NCBI GenBank assembly: GCA_001791305.1
Contig: MGEI01000003.1
Coordinates: forward strand, 182,910 to 236,660
DNA from: Candidatus Uhrbacteria bacterium RIFCSPLOWO2_01_FULL_47_17
GTDB taxonomy: Bacteria > Patescibacteriota > Patescibacteriia > UBA9934 > GWF2-40-263
Reading direction: 5' to 3'
DNA length: 53,751 nucleotides
Of this stretch, positions 28,501 to 38,030 are shown in pieces (positions within the stretch are counted from its first letter, which is position 1; every line of letters starts with the position of its first letter). The notes under the pieces are model-generated. The model saw nothing but the letters and a program-made list of their open reading frames with translations. It was not told where the DNA came from and did no database searches. Position numbers and translations under genes: made by a program.

Positions 28501-29049
28501 CTACTTTGGCTGAGGAATAACTTTTGATGCGGTTGCCGCCGTCGTCAAAATGAAATTTCGAATGGCGTCAGGCAAAAAGAGTTCGAGTGTTTTCATGGTT
28601 TGAAGCACATACTTTGCAAACTCAGATTGATCCAGGTGCGCTTGTTGCATCACAATCGGAGGGAGCACGTGGGAAGCGTAGAGGAGAACGATTCCGACAA
28701 GAATGATTCCTTCAATAAACCCTAACAATCCTCCAAGCAAATGATCGATCGATTTTACAAATGGAAGCCATGTAATAATTCCTAACATTTTTCCAACGAT
28801 CCAAAAAACGAGTCCGACCAGTCGCGAGATGATGAGAAAAACAATGATGTAAATAATCACCTTCGCAAACTCACCGCCTCCAAACAAAAATCCGAATGAG
28901 TGCGTAAGAAGGTCAATGATTTGACCTGTGAAAAGCACGGCAACAATCGTTCCAACAAGTGTACCGAGTGTACGGAACAGTCCAAAAAATAATCCGGAAA
29001 GAGCGAATCCTCCAACAAGAACGATCAGAACAATGTCTGCGTAGTTCAT
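28501..29049 (-). CDS. CvpA family membrane protein
   Basis: MNYADIVLIVLVGGFALSGLFFGLFRTLGTLVGTIVAVLFTGQI.. GGLLGFIEGIILVGIV. Confidence 0.75.
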   Translation of the reverse strand: MNYADIVLIVLVGGFALSGLFFGLFRTLGTLVGTIVAVLFTGQIIDLLTHSFGFLFGGGEFAKVIIYIIVFLIISRLVGLVFWIVGKMLGIITWLPFVKSIDHLLGGLLGFIEGIILVGIVLLYASHVLPPIVMQQAHLDQSEFAKYVLQTMKTLELFLPDAIRNFILTTAATASKVIPQPK

Positions 29050-29052
29050 AGG

Positions 29053-30483
29053 CTATGCATCACGACGGGGAAATAAGGGATCCCCTATTTCAATGATTGT
29101 ACCATATCGTCGCAAAATTTCCTCGGATGTTTTTGGGATAACACAGGCAAGAGAACGCGCAACAAAGCGAATCATCTCGGACGCTTCTGCTAGAACGGCT
29201 TTCGCCGCAGCTTCATCTTCTTTGATCAATTTAAACGGCGCCTTCTTGTCGATCAGTTCATTTGCATCGTCAACGATCGCGAAGACACGGTCGATGTATG
29301 CTTTAAAGTTGTAATTATTCATGTGCACCTCAAGTTCCTTCTCGACGGATGTGTGTTCGAAGACAAACGTACCAACATCACCAGCAAAATACTTTTGTGT
29401 CATCGCTGCGACACGACCCACGAGATTTCCAAGGCGATTTGCGAGTTCGGCGTAACGTTCCTCGAGACGTGGGCGAGAAAAGTCTCCATCATCACCTGGC
29501 GGAATTTCGCGCAACAAATAATAGCGAATTGCGTCGGTTCCGTATTCCTTTACTTCTTCGAACGGATCCACAACGTTCCCGAGACTCTTACTCATTTTTT
29601 GGCCATTCGCTGTAATGAATCCATGAATAAAAATCTGATGAGATGGCTCGATTCCTGCGGACATAAGCATCGCCTGCCACATGGCTGACTGTTGGCGAAG
29701 ATTATCTTTGCCCGCAACTTGCACACCTGGCCAGAATGAGAATTCTCGAGATGTGTCCGGCCAACCGAGCGTCGAGATATAATTTACAAGCGCGTCGAAC
29801 CAAACATACATGACCTGAGAGTCATCATCTGGAACAGGAACGCCCCATGGCATTTTTTCTTTGAGTCTCGAGATACTGAAATCATTGAGTCCGCCTTCGA
29901 CGAAGTTTTTAATTTCGTGCAAACGAAAATCCGGCATGACGAAATCTGGACGAGATGCATAAAGGTCTAGAAGTGGCTGTTGGTACTTCGAAAAACGGAA
30001 AAAATAATTCTCTTCGTCAATAAATTGCAAGTCGAGATTCGGATGCACGGGGCATTTCTCGTTCACGAGTTCGGAATTGGTTTTCTCGAGCTCACAACCG
30101 ACGCAGTACTTCACCTGATACTGTTTTTTGTAAATGTCGTCGTTTGCAAGACAGCGCTTCCAAAATTCTTGCGCAGCCGCTTTATGACTTGGATTCGTTG
30201 TACGAATAAAATGATCGTAACTCAAATTGAGCGATGCTTTTAAGTCATCAAATTGCGCCGCATACTCATCTGTATACGCTTGTAGTTCCTTCCCTTCCGC
30301 AATCGCCTTTTCATAAATCTTCTGCCCATGCTCATCCGTTCCGGTATTAAAAATCACCTCATCACCGAGCATGCGGCGATAACGAGCGATCATGTCAGCC
30401 TGGACGATTTCGAGTGCAAAGCCAATATGTGGCTTTGCGTTTACGTACGGCAGTGTGGTTGTGATGTAATATTTGTTCGGCAT
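29053..30483 (-). CDS. metG: Methionyl-tRNA synthetase
   Basis: YYITTTLPYVNAKPHIGFALEIVQADMIARYRRMLG, GTDEHGQKI, HGFITANGQKMSKSLGN. Confidence 0.95.
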   Translation of the reverse strand: MPNKYYITTTLPYVNAKPHIGFALEIVQADMIARYRRMLGDEVIFNTGTDEHGQKIYEKAIAEGKELQAYTDEYAAQFDDLKASLNLSYDHFIRTTNPSHKAAAQEFWKRCLANDDIYKKQYQVKYCVGCELEKTNSELVNEKCPVHPNLDLQFIDEENYFFRFSKYQQPLLDLYASRPDFVMPDFRLHEIKNFVEGGLNDFSISRLKEKMPWGVPVPDDDSQVMYVWFDALVNYISTLGWPDTSREFSFWPGVQVAGKDNLRQQSAMWQAMLMSAGIEPSHQIFIHGFITANGQKMSKSLGNVVDPFEEVKEYGTDAIRYYLLREIPPGDDGDFSRPRLEERYAELANRLGNLVGRVAAMTQKYFAGDVGTFVFEHTSVEKELEVHMNNYNFKAYIDRVFAIVDDANELIDKKAPFKLIKEDEAAAKAVLAEASEMIRFVARSLACVIPKTSEEILRRYGTIIEIGDPLFPRRDA

Positions 30484-30484
30484 A

Positions 30485-31168
30485 TTATTTTCTTTTTGGT
30501 CCAATCACGACAACGAATTCACCTTTGATGCTCGTGGATTTAAGTTTCGCGATAATCTCGGCAGCGGTGCCACGATAAATCGTTTCGTACATCTTGGTCA
30601 ACTCGCGGCAAACCACGACGGATCGATCACCGATCACATCAGCAAGTTCTTGCATGGATTTCTCGATGCGGTGAGTACTCTCATAATACGCAATGGTCGA
30701 GGAAATTGTATCAAGTCGCTTGAAATACGTTTGTCTTCCCTTTTTGTGTGGAGGAAAACCGAGAAAGATGAACTCATCGGCAGGAAATCCGCTGATCGAG
30801 AGTGCCGCGATGACAGCACTCGCGCCTGGAATCGGAATAATCTCGAGTTCTTCGCCAAGCATCTTGAGCATGGCTTCGACAAGTTTGCCTCCAGGATCTG
30901 AAATGCCGGGCGTGCCCGCATCCGTTACAAGCGCGAGGGACTTGCCTTCCTCGAGCATCTTCGAAATATCTTTTACGCGAAGATCATCCGAATGCTGATG
31001 ATACGCAACAAGCGGTTTTGAAACATGAATCGAACGCAAAAGATTCTGCGTGACGCGTGTATCCTCGCACAAAATCGCGTCGACCATCTCGAATGTTTGT
31101 TTCGCACGATCCGTGATATCCGAAAGATTCCCGATCGGAGTGGCGACGATGAAGAGTTTTCCCAACAT
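30485..31168 (-). CDS. rsmI: 16S rRNA (cytidine-2'-O)-methyltransferase RsmI
   Basis: LFIVATPIGNLSDITDRAKQTFEMVDAILCEDTRVT, VTDAGTPGISDPG, FLGFPPHKKGRQ. Confidence 0.94.
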   Translation of the reverse strand: MLGKLFIVATPIGNLSDITDRAKQTFEMVDAILCEDTRVTQNLLRSIHVSKPLVAYHQHSDDLRVKDISKMLEEGKSLALVTDAGTPGISDPGGKLVEAMLKMLGEELEIIPIPGASAVIAALSISGFPADEFIFLGFPPHKKGRQTYFKRLDTISSTIAYYESTHRIEKSMQELADVIGDRSVVVCRELTKMYETIYRGTAAEIIAKLKSTSIKGEFVVVIGPKRK

Positions 31169-31172
31169 AATT

Positions 31173-32120
31173 CTAGTTAAATAAATCCGTCCCCGGAAAC
31201 GCGCTTGCCCAGGCAAACCAGAACGACGGCGTTACAGGAATCTCATTCTGATGATTTCCGCTTGCGTCGAGTTGATACGCGTGGACAACGCCTGACGTTG
31301 CATCGTCCTCGATCGATATGTTTGTTCTGTCGATCGAATCACGAATGGTCGATTGTTTCTCGAGAAGCGTCACTGGATATGCTTTCTGTTTTTGATTCCA
31401 TTCGATCCCATACACAAGTGCCTTGGCTGCAAGTCGATCATCTTTATGCGCAACCGGAAACAAAATTTTCTGCGTGTACAAATAATCTCCGTATGGGTCA
31501 TGTGTATAATCTCGTGAGTAACCTGTGTTTCGAGAAAGCACCTGACCATTCGAGCGAAACGCTTTGAATGTATTCCATGTCATCACGGTCGAAGGATAAC
31601 GGGTGAGCGTGATCCCTTTCATTTCTCCTTCAAGAGCCTTATGTGTCATTGGATCCCACAAAGAATGTGTGGCGCGATCATACAACAAAAGATTGCTGTT
31701 TGCGAGTTTGTCGGAAAGTCCAAAATCCAAAACCGTACCTTGAGTGGTTCGTTGATAAGCCGCGCCGCTCATGGCAAACGGATTGTACGTAATGAGAAGA
31801 GGCTGTCCCGCAATGACATCGTTCACGACATGATGCCAAACCAGAATCTGATATGGGTAAAATCTGGAAACTCCATTTACAGAAACCGTGATGCCAAGCC
31901 CATCATTATTCAAATACTGATCCGCGACGTTTACGGATTCAAACGTTGGCTTATCAATCGCCGGCACACCATCTTTCAAGATTGTTCCAGAAATAATGTT
32001 CGAGGAATCAAGAATTGGCGAAGATACTGATCGATATGCACGATATTGCAAAACAACCACAGCGATAACGACAAGGCATAAAAACGCAGGAAATTTTGGA
32101 AACGGGCGCTTGTGACGCAT
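31173..32120 (-). CDS. DUF3179 domain protein
   Basis: YPYQILVWHHVVNDVIAGQPLLITYNPFAMSGAAYQRTTQGTVLDFGLSDKLANSNLLLYDRATHSLWDPMT. Confidence 0.8.
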   Translation of the reverse strand: MRHKRPFPKFPAFLCLVVIAVVVLQYRAYRSVSSPILDSSNIISGTILKDGVPAIDKPTFESVNVADQYLNNDGLGITVSVNGVSRFYPYQILVWHHVVNDVIAGQPLLITYNPFAMSGAAYQRTTQGTVLDFGLSDKLANSNLLLYDRATHSLWDPMTHKALEGEMKGITLTRYPSTVMTWNTFKAFRSNGQVLSRNTGYSRDYTHDPYGDYLYTQKILFPVAHKDDRLAAKALVYGIEWNQKQKAYPVTLLEKQSTIRDSIDRTNISIEDDATSGVVHAYQLDASGNHQNEIPVTPSFWFAWASAFPGTDLFN

Positions 32121-32183
32121 ATTGTCTGATCATGTTCGATCGGCTACTATTGTAGCATCTCATTCGTAAATTCGTATAAATTT

Positions 32184-32810
32184 ATGTCCTCTGCAACGCA
32201 ATACGAACCAAAACCACTCCCGTTCAACAAATCACTGACTGGAATATCTGACAAAACCATGGCGATTCACCATGACAAGCTCTATGTCGGGTACGTGAAC
32301 AAAATGAAGGAAATCGCCGAAAAACTCAAAGAGATAAATGCAAGTGGAACAGGTCTCGACAAGGCGAACCAAAGTTTCTCTGAACTGCGCGCGCTTCGCA
32401 TGGCGGAAACATTTACGGTGAATGGAGTTTACCTGCACGAGTATTATTTCAACGTTCTCGGCGGAGACGGTGCCGCAAGCGGATCCCTCGTCGATGCGCT
32501 CGTCGAAAAATACGGCTCCCTTAAAAAATTCATCGCGTTCTTCTCCGCAACCGGCATGGCCGTACGCGGATGGGTTGTTCTTGCGTGGGACATGCAGCTC
32601 GGCCGATTAAAAATTTACGGATGTGATTCTCACAATCAAGGCGGTGTGTGGGGATGCGTCCCGATTCTGGTTCTCGATGTGTATGAACACGCGTACTTCA
32701 TCGACTACGGTTCTGATCGTCCAGCGTACATTGCCGATTTTTGGAAGAACTTAAATTGGAGTGCCGCAAATACACTTTTCGAGAAAGTTCGATCGTTTAA
32801 CTTGTCCTAA
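32184..32810 (+). CDS. Fe/Mn superoxide dismutase
   Basis: MAIHHDKLYVGYVN, VYLHEYYFNVLGG, LVLDVYEHAYFIDYGSDRPAYIADFWKNLNW. Confidence 0.92.
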   Translation: MSSATQYEPKPLPFNKSLTGISDKTMAIHHDKLYVGYVNKMKEIAEKLKEINASGTGLDKANQSFSELRALRMAETFTVNGVYLHEYYFNVLGGDGAASGSLVDALVEKYGSLKKFIAFFSATGMAVRGWVVLAWDMQLGRLKIYGCDSHNQGGVWGCVPILVLDVYEHAYFIDYGSDRPAYIADFWKNLNWSAANTLFEKVRSFNLS

Positions 32811-32819
32811 CATCTCGCT

Positions 32820-33350
32820 ATGATTCGTATTTCACAACCAGCCCCATCATTCGAAAAAAACATTGCGTATAAAAAAGGCGCGTCTGATTTTGTAAAAATC
32901 AGTCTTGGTGATTACAAAGACAAGTGGCTCGTGTTCTTCTTTTATCCGCGAGATTTTACATTCATCTGTCCGACAGAATTAAAAGGGTTTGCACAACACA
33001 AGAGCGAATTTGAGGCACTCAATGCAGAGGTTCTCGCATGTTCCACAGACTCGGAATGGTCACACAAAAATTGGTTCGAGAAAGATCTTCCGGATGTTGA
33101 CTACCCAATTCTTGCCGACAATACGCATGCAATCGCAAAGGCCTATGATGTCTATAACGAAGTCGACGGCCTCGCAGAACGTGGAAGTTTCATCATCGAT
33201 CCAGAAGGCGTTGTTCGATACGCACTTATAAGTTCAGGTTCTGTCGGCCGCTCGGTCACCGAAACCATTCGCGTCTTGAAAGCACTACAGACGGGCGAGC
33301 TTTGTCCAATGGAATGGGCAGATGGAGGAAAGACGCTTGGAAAGGCATAA
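32820..33350 (+). CDS. Peroxiredoxin (AhpC/Prx1 type)
   Basis: FFYPRDFTFICPTEL, CSTDSEWSH, C-terminal GELCPMEW. Confidence 0.94.
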   Translation: MIRISQPAPSFEKNIAYKKGASDFVKISLGDYKDKWLVFFFYPRDFTFICPTELKGFAQHKSEFEALNAEVLACSTDSEWSHKNWFEKDLPDVDYPILADNTHAIAKAYDVYNEVDGLAERGSFIIDPEGVVRYALISSGSVGRSVTETIRVLKALQTGELCPMEWADGGKTLGKA

Positions 33351-33387
33351 ACAAAAAACATCGCGATGATTTCGCGATATTTTTTGT

Positions 33388-33678
33388 TTACTTAAGCATT
33401 TCGAGGATCTCAGGAATATCCGATTCCCTCACCTCGCCGAGGTACACATTCTTCGGCATGATCGCGACGGTTGCGCCGGATTCGCAGTTGCCGAGACAGC
33501 CTGTTTTCGAAACGCGAATCGTTGGATCCATGCCTGCGACCGCGAGTTTCAATGCATGATAAAGCTCAGACGATGCTTTTTGTGCACAGCATGGACGCCC
33601 ATCTGGTTTTTCGTTTGTGCACACGAGAACGAGTTTTGAAAATTGTTTATCGGATAAGCGCATAAAGGTTGAGCGCAA
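33388..33678 (-). CDS. Thioredoxin-like [2Fe-2S] ferredoxin domain protein
   Basis: LVLVCTNEKPDGRPCCAQKAS...RVSKTGCLGNCESGATVAIMPKNVYLGEV. Confidence 0.85.
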   Translation of the reverse strand: MRSTFMRLSDKQFSKLVLVCTNEKPDGRPCCAQKASSELYHALKLAVAGMDPTIRVSKTGCLGNCESGATVAIMPKNVYLGEVRESDIPEILEMLK

Positions 33679-33706
33679 GAAATCAATGTTATCGTTTTCA
33701 AGAAGC

Positions 33707-35197
33707 TTAGATGGAAAGTAAATATTTCAATAATGTTCGAACTCCGTGACCTGTTGCCCCCTTTTTCTCATACGCATTGATATCGCGCTCCGCAAATGCA
33801 GGGCCAGCAATATCGAGGTGAGCCCATGGAGTTTTATCGACGAATTCTTGGAGGAAGAGACCCGCGGTCAACGCTCCACCGTATCGACCGCCGATATTTT
33901 TGATGTCGGCAATATCACCCTGAATCAATTTGCGATAATTTTTCTCGAGCGGCAACTCCCACATTTTCTCTCCGGCCGATGCGGCCGCTGTCAATAATGC
34001 ATTCGAGAGTGCGGGGGTATTCGACATCACTCCTGTGATTTCCTCACCGAGCGCGACAACACATGCACCTGTGAGTGTTGCAAGATCAATAATTGCGTCA
34101 GGTTTCTGTCGCGTTGCATACACAAGTGCGTCCGCGAGGATGAGTCGTCCTTCGGCATCTGTGTTCAACACTTCGACGGTCTTCTTGTTCATAATCTCAA
34201 TCACATCTCCCGGACGAATAGCATTTCCGGAAGGCATATTCTCGACGGTCGCAAAAATTCCATGAACTTCAACCTTTGGTGCGATTGCCGCGATAACGGC
34301 GAAGACTCCGAGAACATCCGCAGCGCCGGCCATGTCACATTTCATGGTCATCATGTAATCCGCTGGCTTGAGCGAGAGACCGCCAGAATCAAACGTGACA
34401 CCTTTTCCAACAAGCGCAATGCGCTTCTTTGACTTCGTTGCGGGTGTGTAGGTCATGTGAACGAGGAACGACGGATGGTCCGATCCTTGTGAGACGCACA
34501 AAATTCCACCTGCACCCATTTTTGCGAGTTTTTCTTCATCAAAAACTTTTACTTTGATTTGTTTGTTATTCTTTGCAATTAATTTTGCCTCATCGACGAG
34601 ATGTTGCGGTGCCATATGCAATCCTGGAGTGTTGACGAGGTCTCGCACAAAAAGCGTTCCTTTGACGAATTGCTCTGCGAGTTCCATTCCCTTCTTTGCC
34701 GCAATCACATCGCGTCCATCCTCAACGAGAAGATCGAGGGATTTCAAATGCGTCTTTTTCTCTTTTTTGTATCGACCAAATCCATAATCTGCCAAACGAA
34801 TCCCCTCAATCATTGCATGCGTGCGTTCTCGTACATCTGAGACATCACCAAGCAACAAACAAACAGCAGACTTCGCCGTCGTTTGTTTTATCGCGCTCAA
34901 AGCAATGGCAGCTGCTTGGCGAATGGTTTCAAGGGTACACTCCTCTTTTTTTCCGAGCCCCACGAGCAATAAACGCTTTGAAGCAAACGCGTCATTTGAT
35001 CGTGCCCAAAGAATCTGATTCGCTTTTCCGTGAAACGATTCTTCTTTGGCGATTTGTGTGAGGAGCCCTTCAAGAAGTTCGTCGATTTTTTTCGAGGACG
35101 CTGAATGCTCAAACGATTGTTTATCTTGATAAACACCCAAAACAAGAACATCACTTGTTTCTGAAACGAGATCGGATTTTTTGATGCGAATTTCCAT
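33707..35197 (-). CDS. pepA: Leucyl aminopeptidase (M17)
   Basis: VGKGVTFDSGGLSLKPADYMMTMKCDMAGAA, NTDAEGRLILADAL; start refined to MEIRIKKSDL. Confidence 0.95.
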   Translation of the reverse strand: MEIRIKKSDLVSETSDVLVLGVYQDKQSFEHSASSKKIDELLEGLLTQIAKEESFHGKANQILWARSNDAFASKRLLLVGLGKKEECTLETIRQAAAIALSAIKQTTAKSAVCLLLGDVSDVRERTHAMIEGIRLADYGFGRYKKEKKTHLKSLDLLVEDGRDVIAAKKGMELAEQFVKGTLFVRDLVNTPGLHMAPQHLVDEAKLIAKNNKQIKVKVFDEEKLAKMGAGGILCVSQGSDHPSFLVHMTYTPATKSKKRIALVGKGVTFDSGGLSLKPADYMMTMKCDMAGAADVLGVFAVIAAIAPKVEVHGIFATVENMPSGNAIRPGDVIEIMNKKTVEVLNTDAEGRLILADALVYATRQKPDAIIDLATLTGACVVALGEEITGVMSNTPALSNALLTAAASAGEKMWELPLEKNYRKLIQGDIADIKNIGGRYGGALTAGLFLQEFVDKTPWAHLDIAGPAFAERDINAYEKKGATGHGVRTLLKYLLSI

Positions 35198-35246
35198 AAA
35201 ACAGAAAAAAAATAAGCTTTGTGAGAGCTTACCCGTGTTCGCTAAA

Positions 35247-35597
35247 TTATTCAAACCGAACAGAGAACGAATACACGAACGGAAGCGTCATCACAAAAAA
35301 GATGAGTGTGGAAAACAGAAAAAACGAGAGAAGGGATTTACGATGATGAGAGCAGTCTTTTCCACGCCAATACCAACCAGCAATCAAAAAGACAAACACG
35401 AACGTTCCAATCGCTTTCAAATACATTCCGGAAATGGGTCCAACCGATGGAATGATTGTGTAGAGTCGTGCAATAAAGGGAATGCGCACGACCAATAAAT
35501 TTACAATCCACATGACCTGAAGTGTCAGAGCCCCCGCAAGAAGCGCGGCGCATGCGATGGATTCATGAAAGCGATTTTTGAACAGATGATGAAACAT
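35247..35597 (-). CDS. Hypothetical membrane protein
   Basis: 116 aa, ~3 TM segments. Confidence 0.6.
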   Translation of the reverse strand: MFHHLFKNRFHESIACAALLAGALTLQVMWIVNLLVVRIPFIARLYTIIPSVGPISGMYLKAIGTFVFVFLIAGWYWRGKDCSHHRKSLLSFFLFSTLIFFVMTLPFVYSFSVRFE

Positions 35598-35601
35598 ACG
35601 A

Positions 35602-36081
35602 TCAAATCAATGACTCAAATCCAATGACAAGAACCGTGAGAAAACTCACGATCACACAAAATTGCATGGCAAAAACATACGTCTTTGCATGTGGCTCTTT
35701 TTCATGACCGTGACAAACAGAAAGCAGCAAAATAGCGACGATCGTAAATAAGATGGGAATCTGAATGAGTAACCAACGATGTGTTGAAAATAATTCGGAA
35801 ATAACGCCCGTGGAAGAATCTTCATAAAGACGCGTCACACTTCCAATCAAATCAAACGCAAGAATTCCGTCCAATGTGAGGTGAATCAGCACAAGAAATC
35901 CAAGAAGTGCGCTTGTGATCAAGGAACTCAATTTCACAAGAAACGACAACACAAGGGCGGCGCTCATGAGCATGAGCAAACATCCAAATAAAATAGTTCC
36001 TGGTTCCAGGAAAAAAATGCGGAGGAGCGGTTGTGTTGTAAGCAAATAGCCGTTCATAATGTTCAAATTATACACGATCAA
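35602..36081 (-). CDS. Hypothetical membrane protein
   Basis: 159 aa, ~4 TM segments; adjacent to 35247 gene. Confidence 0.65.
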   Translation of the reverse strand: MIVYNLNIMNGYLLTTQPLLRIFFLEPGTILFGCLLMLMSAALVLSFLVKLSSLITSALLGFLVLIHLTLDGILAFDLIGSVTRLYEDSSTGVISELFSTHRWLLIQIPILFTIVAILLLSVCHGHEKEPHAKTYVFAMQFCVIVSFLTVLVIGFESLI

Positions 36082-36200
36082 TCGTTATTACGCACGCAGA
36101 GCAAAATTCTTGACAAAATTATCCATAAATCGTATCCTTCCTTTGTTCATACATGGGTAGGCACGAGACCTACCCCTACAAATCCAGATTAAATTTATCT

Positions 36201-36311
36201 ATGGCAAAACGAAAAATGATTCGCACCAAATGGAAGGCGGAACGCAAAGTCCAGCTTGCAAGTAACCGCAGGCAGAAAGCTGTTCGCCTCGCTAAAGCTG
36301 CAGCAAAATAA
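36201..36311 (+). CDS. 36-aa highly basic small protein
   Basis: MAKRKMIRTKWKAERKVQLASNRRQKAVRLAKAAAK; promoter TTGACA-17-TATCCT at 36110-36138; hairpins downstream. Confidence 0.55.
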   Translation: MAKRKMIRTKWKAERKVQLASNRRQKAVRLAKAAAK

Positions 36312-36337
36312 ACCACGTCACTCGCGAGTGACGTGGT
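36312..36337. repeat. 26-bp perfect palindrome
   Basis: ACCACGTCACTCG|CGAGTGACGTGGT. Confidence 0.9.
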
Positions 36338-36387
36338 AAAAAAAAGCCCTGACACATTGTCGGGCTTTTTTGTTTTCACTTGTTTCT

Positions 36388-36978
36388 TTATCGAACGACT
36401 CCTTCGAGTAAATGTTCTCCGGGAACCGTTGCGTTTGCTGTCTGAAGTGTTACGACAAAAAAATCATATTCGCTCAAATCCATTTTTGATGCATAGGTAA
36501 GCGTCATGATTTTTCCAATCGCATTCAACTCACCCAAATTCAAAACCTTCATCCCATCACCCCGTTTCACGAGCCATGCTTGATACGAAGATCCATTCGT
36601 TGTTTCTGGTAGATCACCAAAGGTTGCCGCAACCTGAAATTTTCCTTGCGAAAAATTCAGGTGCACAAGACCATAACTTGTTCCACCCGTTACATCCGCA
36701 AGGGCCGCTGCTTTCCAATTTTTGAAATCAACGCCGTTTAACAATTCCCAATCTGGAGTCGTGAGTTTTTTTTCATCCACAATCAACACGGCAGGATCCT
36801 GCATATGTTGAATTTCGCCCGTGTCCATAATAAGACCCTGCTTTTTTGCTTCGAGTAGAATGGCTGCGCGATCAATGTCTTGTTTATTTTCTTCTGTTGG
36901 TTTGATGACACGACTACATCCAAATCCAAGCACAGCAATCAATCCAACGAGTCCGATCACTTTCGAAATACGTTTCAT
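36388..36978 (-). CDS. Putative lipoprotein with RskA-like (anti-sigma) fold
   Basis: Lipobox VLGFGCS; SSYQAWLVKRGDGMKVLNLGEL...DLSEYDFFVVTLQ resembles the RskA C-terminal domain. Confidence 0.6.
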   Translation of the reverse strand: MKRISKVIGLVGLIAVLGFGCSRVIKPTEENKQDIDRAAILLEAKKQGLIMDTGEIQHMQDPAVLIVDEKKLTTPDWELLNGVDFKNWKAAALADVTGGTSYGLVHLNFSQGKFQVAATFGDLPETTNGSSYQAWLVKRGDGMKVLNLGELNAIGKIMTLTYASKMDLSEYDFFVVTLQTANATVPGEHLLEGVVR

Positions 36979-37079
36979 ATCAACAATTCATTTCCATTTC
37001 TTAAGCCCAATCACTTGAGCGTTTCTATCTACTCGATAACGTCCGACAGTATAGCACAACCTGTTTTTGATGCGAATAT

Positions 37080-37106
37080 TGAAAAGACTCCGTTTTCGGA
37101 GTCTTT
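37080..37106. terminator. Bidirectional terminator
   Basis: AAAAGACTCCG-tttt-CGGAGTCTTTT. Confidence 0.75.
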
Positions 37107-37112
37107 TTTAGC

Positions 37113-37871
37113 CTAGTTTGAAAGAAGATAGGTGACGGTTACGTGAAGGCGTAATTCCTGTGTTCCTGATTGGATAGAAGGAGCACTCGACGCCATTCCT
37201 CCGCCGATGCCTTTATCGGCAAAATACGGAACCGGTCCACCTCCATCTTCTTTATATTCGCTGTAACTCACAACACGTTCAATCTTCAGTCCGAGCGCCT
37301 TCACAATGGCTTCTGCTTTTTGTTTTGCATCCGCAAGAGCTTTTGCGCGCGCGGTTGCTTCATAAGCCGTTTGATCATCAACGGTAAATGTGGGTCCACT
37401 AATGGATGTAGATCCGTTTTGTCCGGCAATTTCTACAATCGTTGAAATCTTTTGGACATCTCGAATCTTTACCGCAAGGGACTGTGAAACCACCCATCCG
37501 GTGCTTTCAGATTTTTGTGTCTCCGGATTCCATTCCGTTTTCTCATACGCGCTGTAATCTTTTGTTTGCAAATCTGCTTCCAGAACACCTGCTTTTTTTA
37601 TTTTTTCAATAAGCGTATTCATGAGCGTTGAATTTTGCTTTTGCGCCTCAGAAACTGTTTTCCCCGTGGAAGAAATTCCAAACGTCATGACCGCAATGTC
37701 TGGAGACATCGTGGCTTTTCCGACACCCTCAACAAAAATCGTGTGTTCTAAAGGTAACGGCTTATTCAAAAGAGAGGATTTAACACCAAGAAAAATAACA
37801 AGAGAAAGGCATACAAGTGAAAGGGCGACGGTGAAAAGTGGATTTTCCCGCCAGGTTGGAAAGAAGGACAT
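37113..37871 (-). CDS. SIMPL domain (DUF541) protein
   Basis: FVEGVGKATMSPDIAVMTFGISSTGKTVSEAQKQNSTLMNTLIEKIKKAGV; N-terminal TM. Confidence 0.85.
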   Translation of the reverse strand: MSFFPTWRENPLFTVALSLVCLSLVIFLGVKSSLLNKPLPLEHTIFVEGVGKATMSPDIAVMTFGISSTGKTVSEAQKQNSTLMNTLIEKIKKAGVLEADLQTKDYSAYEKTEWNPETQKSESTGWVVSQSLAVKIRDVQKISTIVEIAGQNGSTSISGPTFTVDDQTAYEATARAKALADAKQKAEAIVKALGLKIERVVSYSEYKEDGGGPVPYFADKGIGGGMASSAPSIQSGTQELRLHVTVTYLLSN

Positions 37872-38030
37872 AAGGGTAAGGACAGAAATTCTCTCTGCCC
37901 GATTGAACGTCAATGCGTTCGTTAATAAATAAACAGATTGCGTTCAGTATACAACTTTTTTTCAAGATTGAATATTGACGAAAAGAGTTTTTTTTGTTAC
38001 AGTTTCGACCTCTTGGATGGAGGTACCCGG

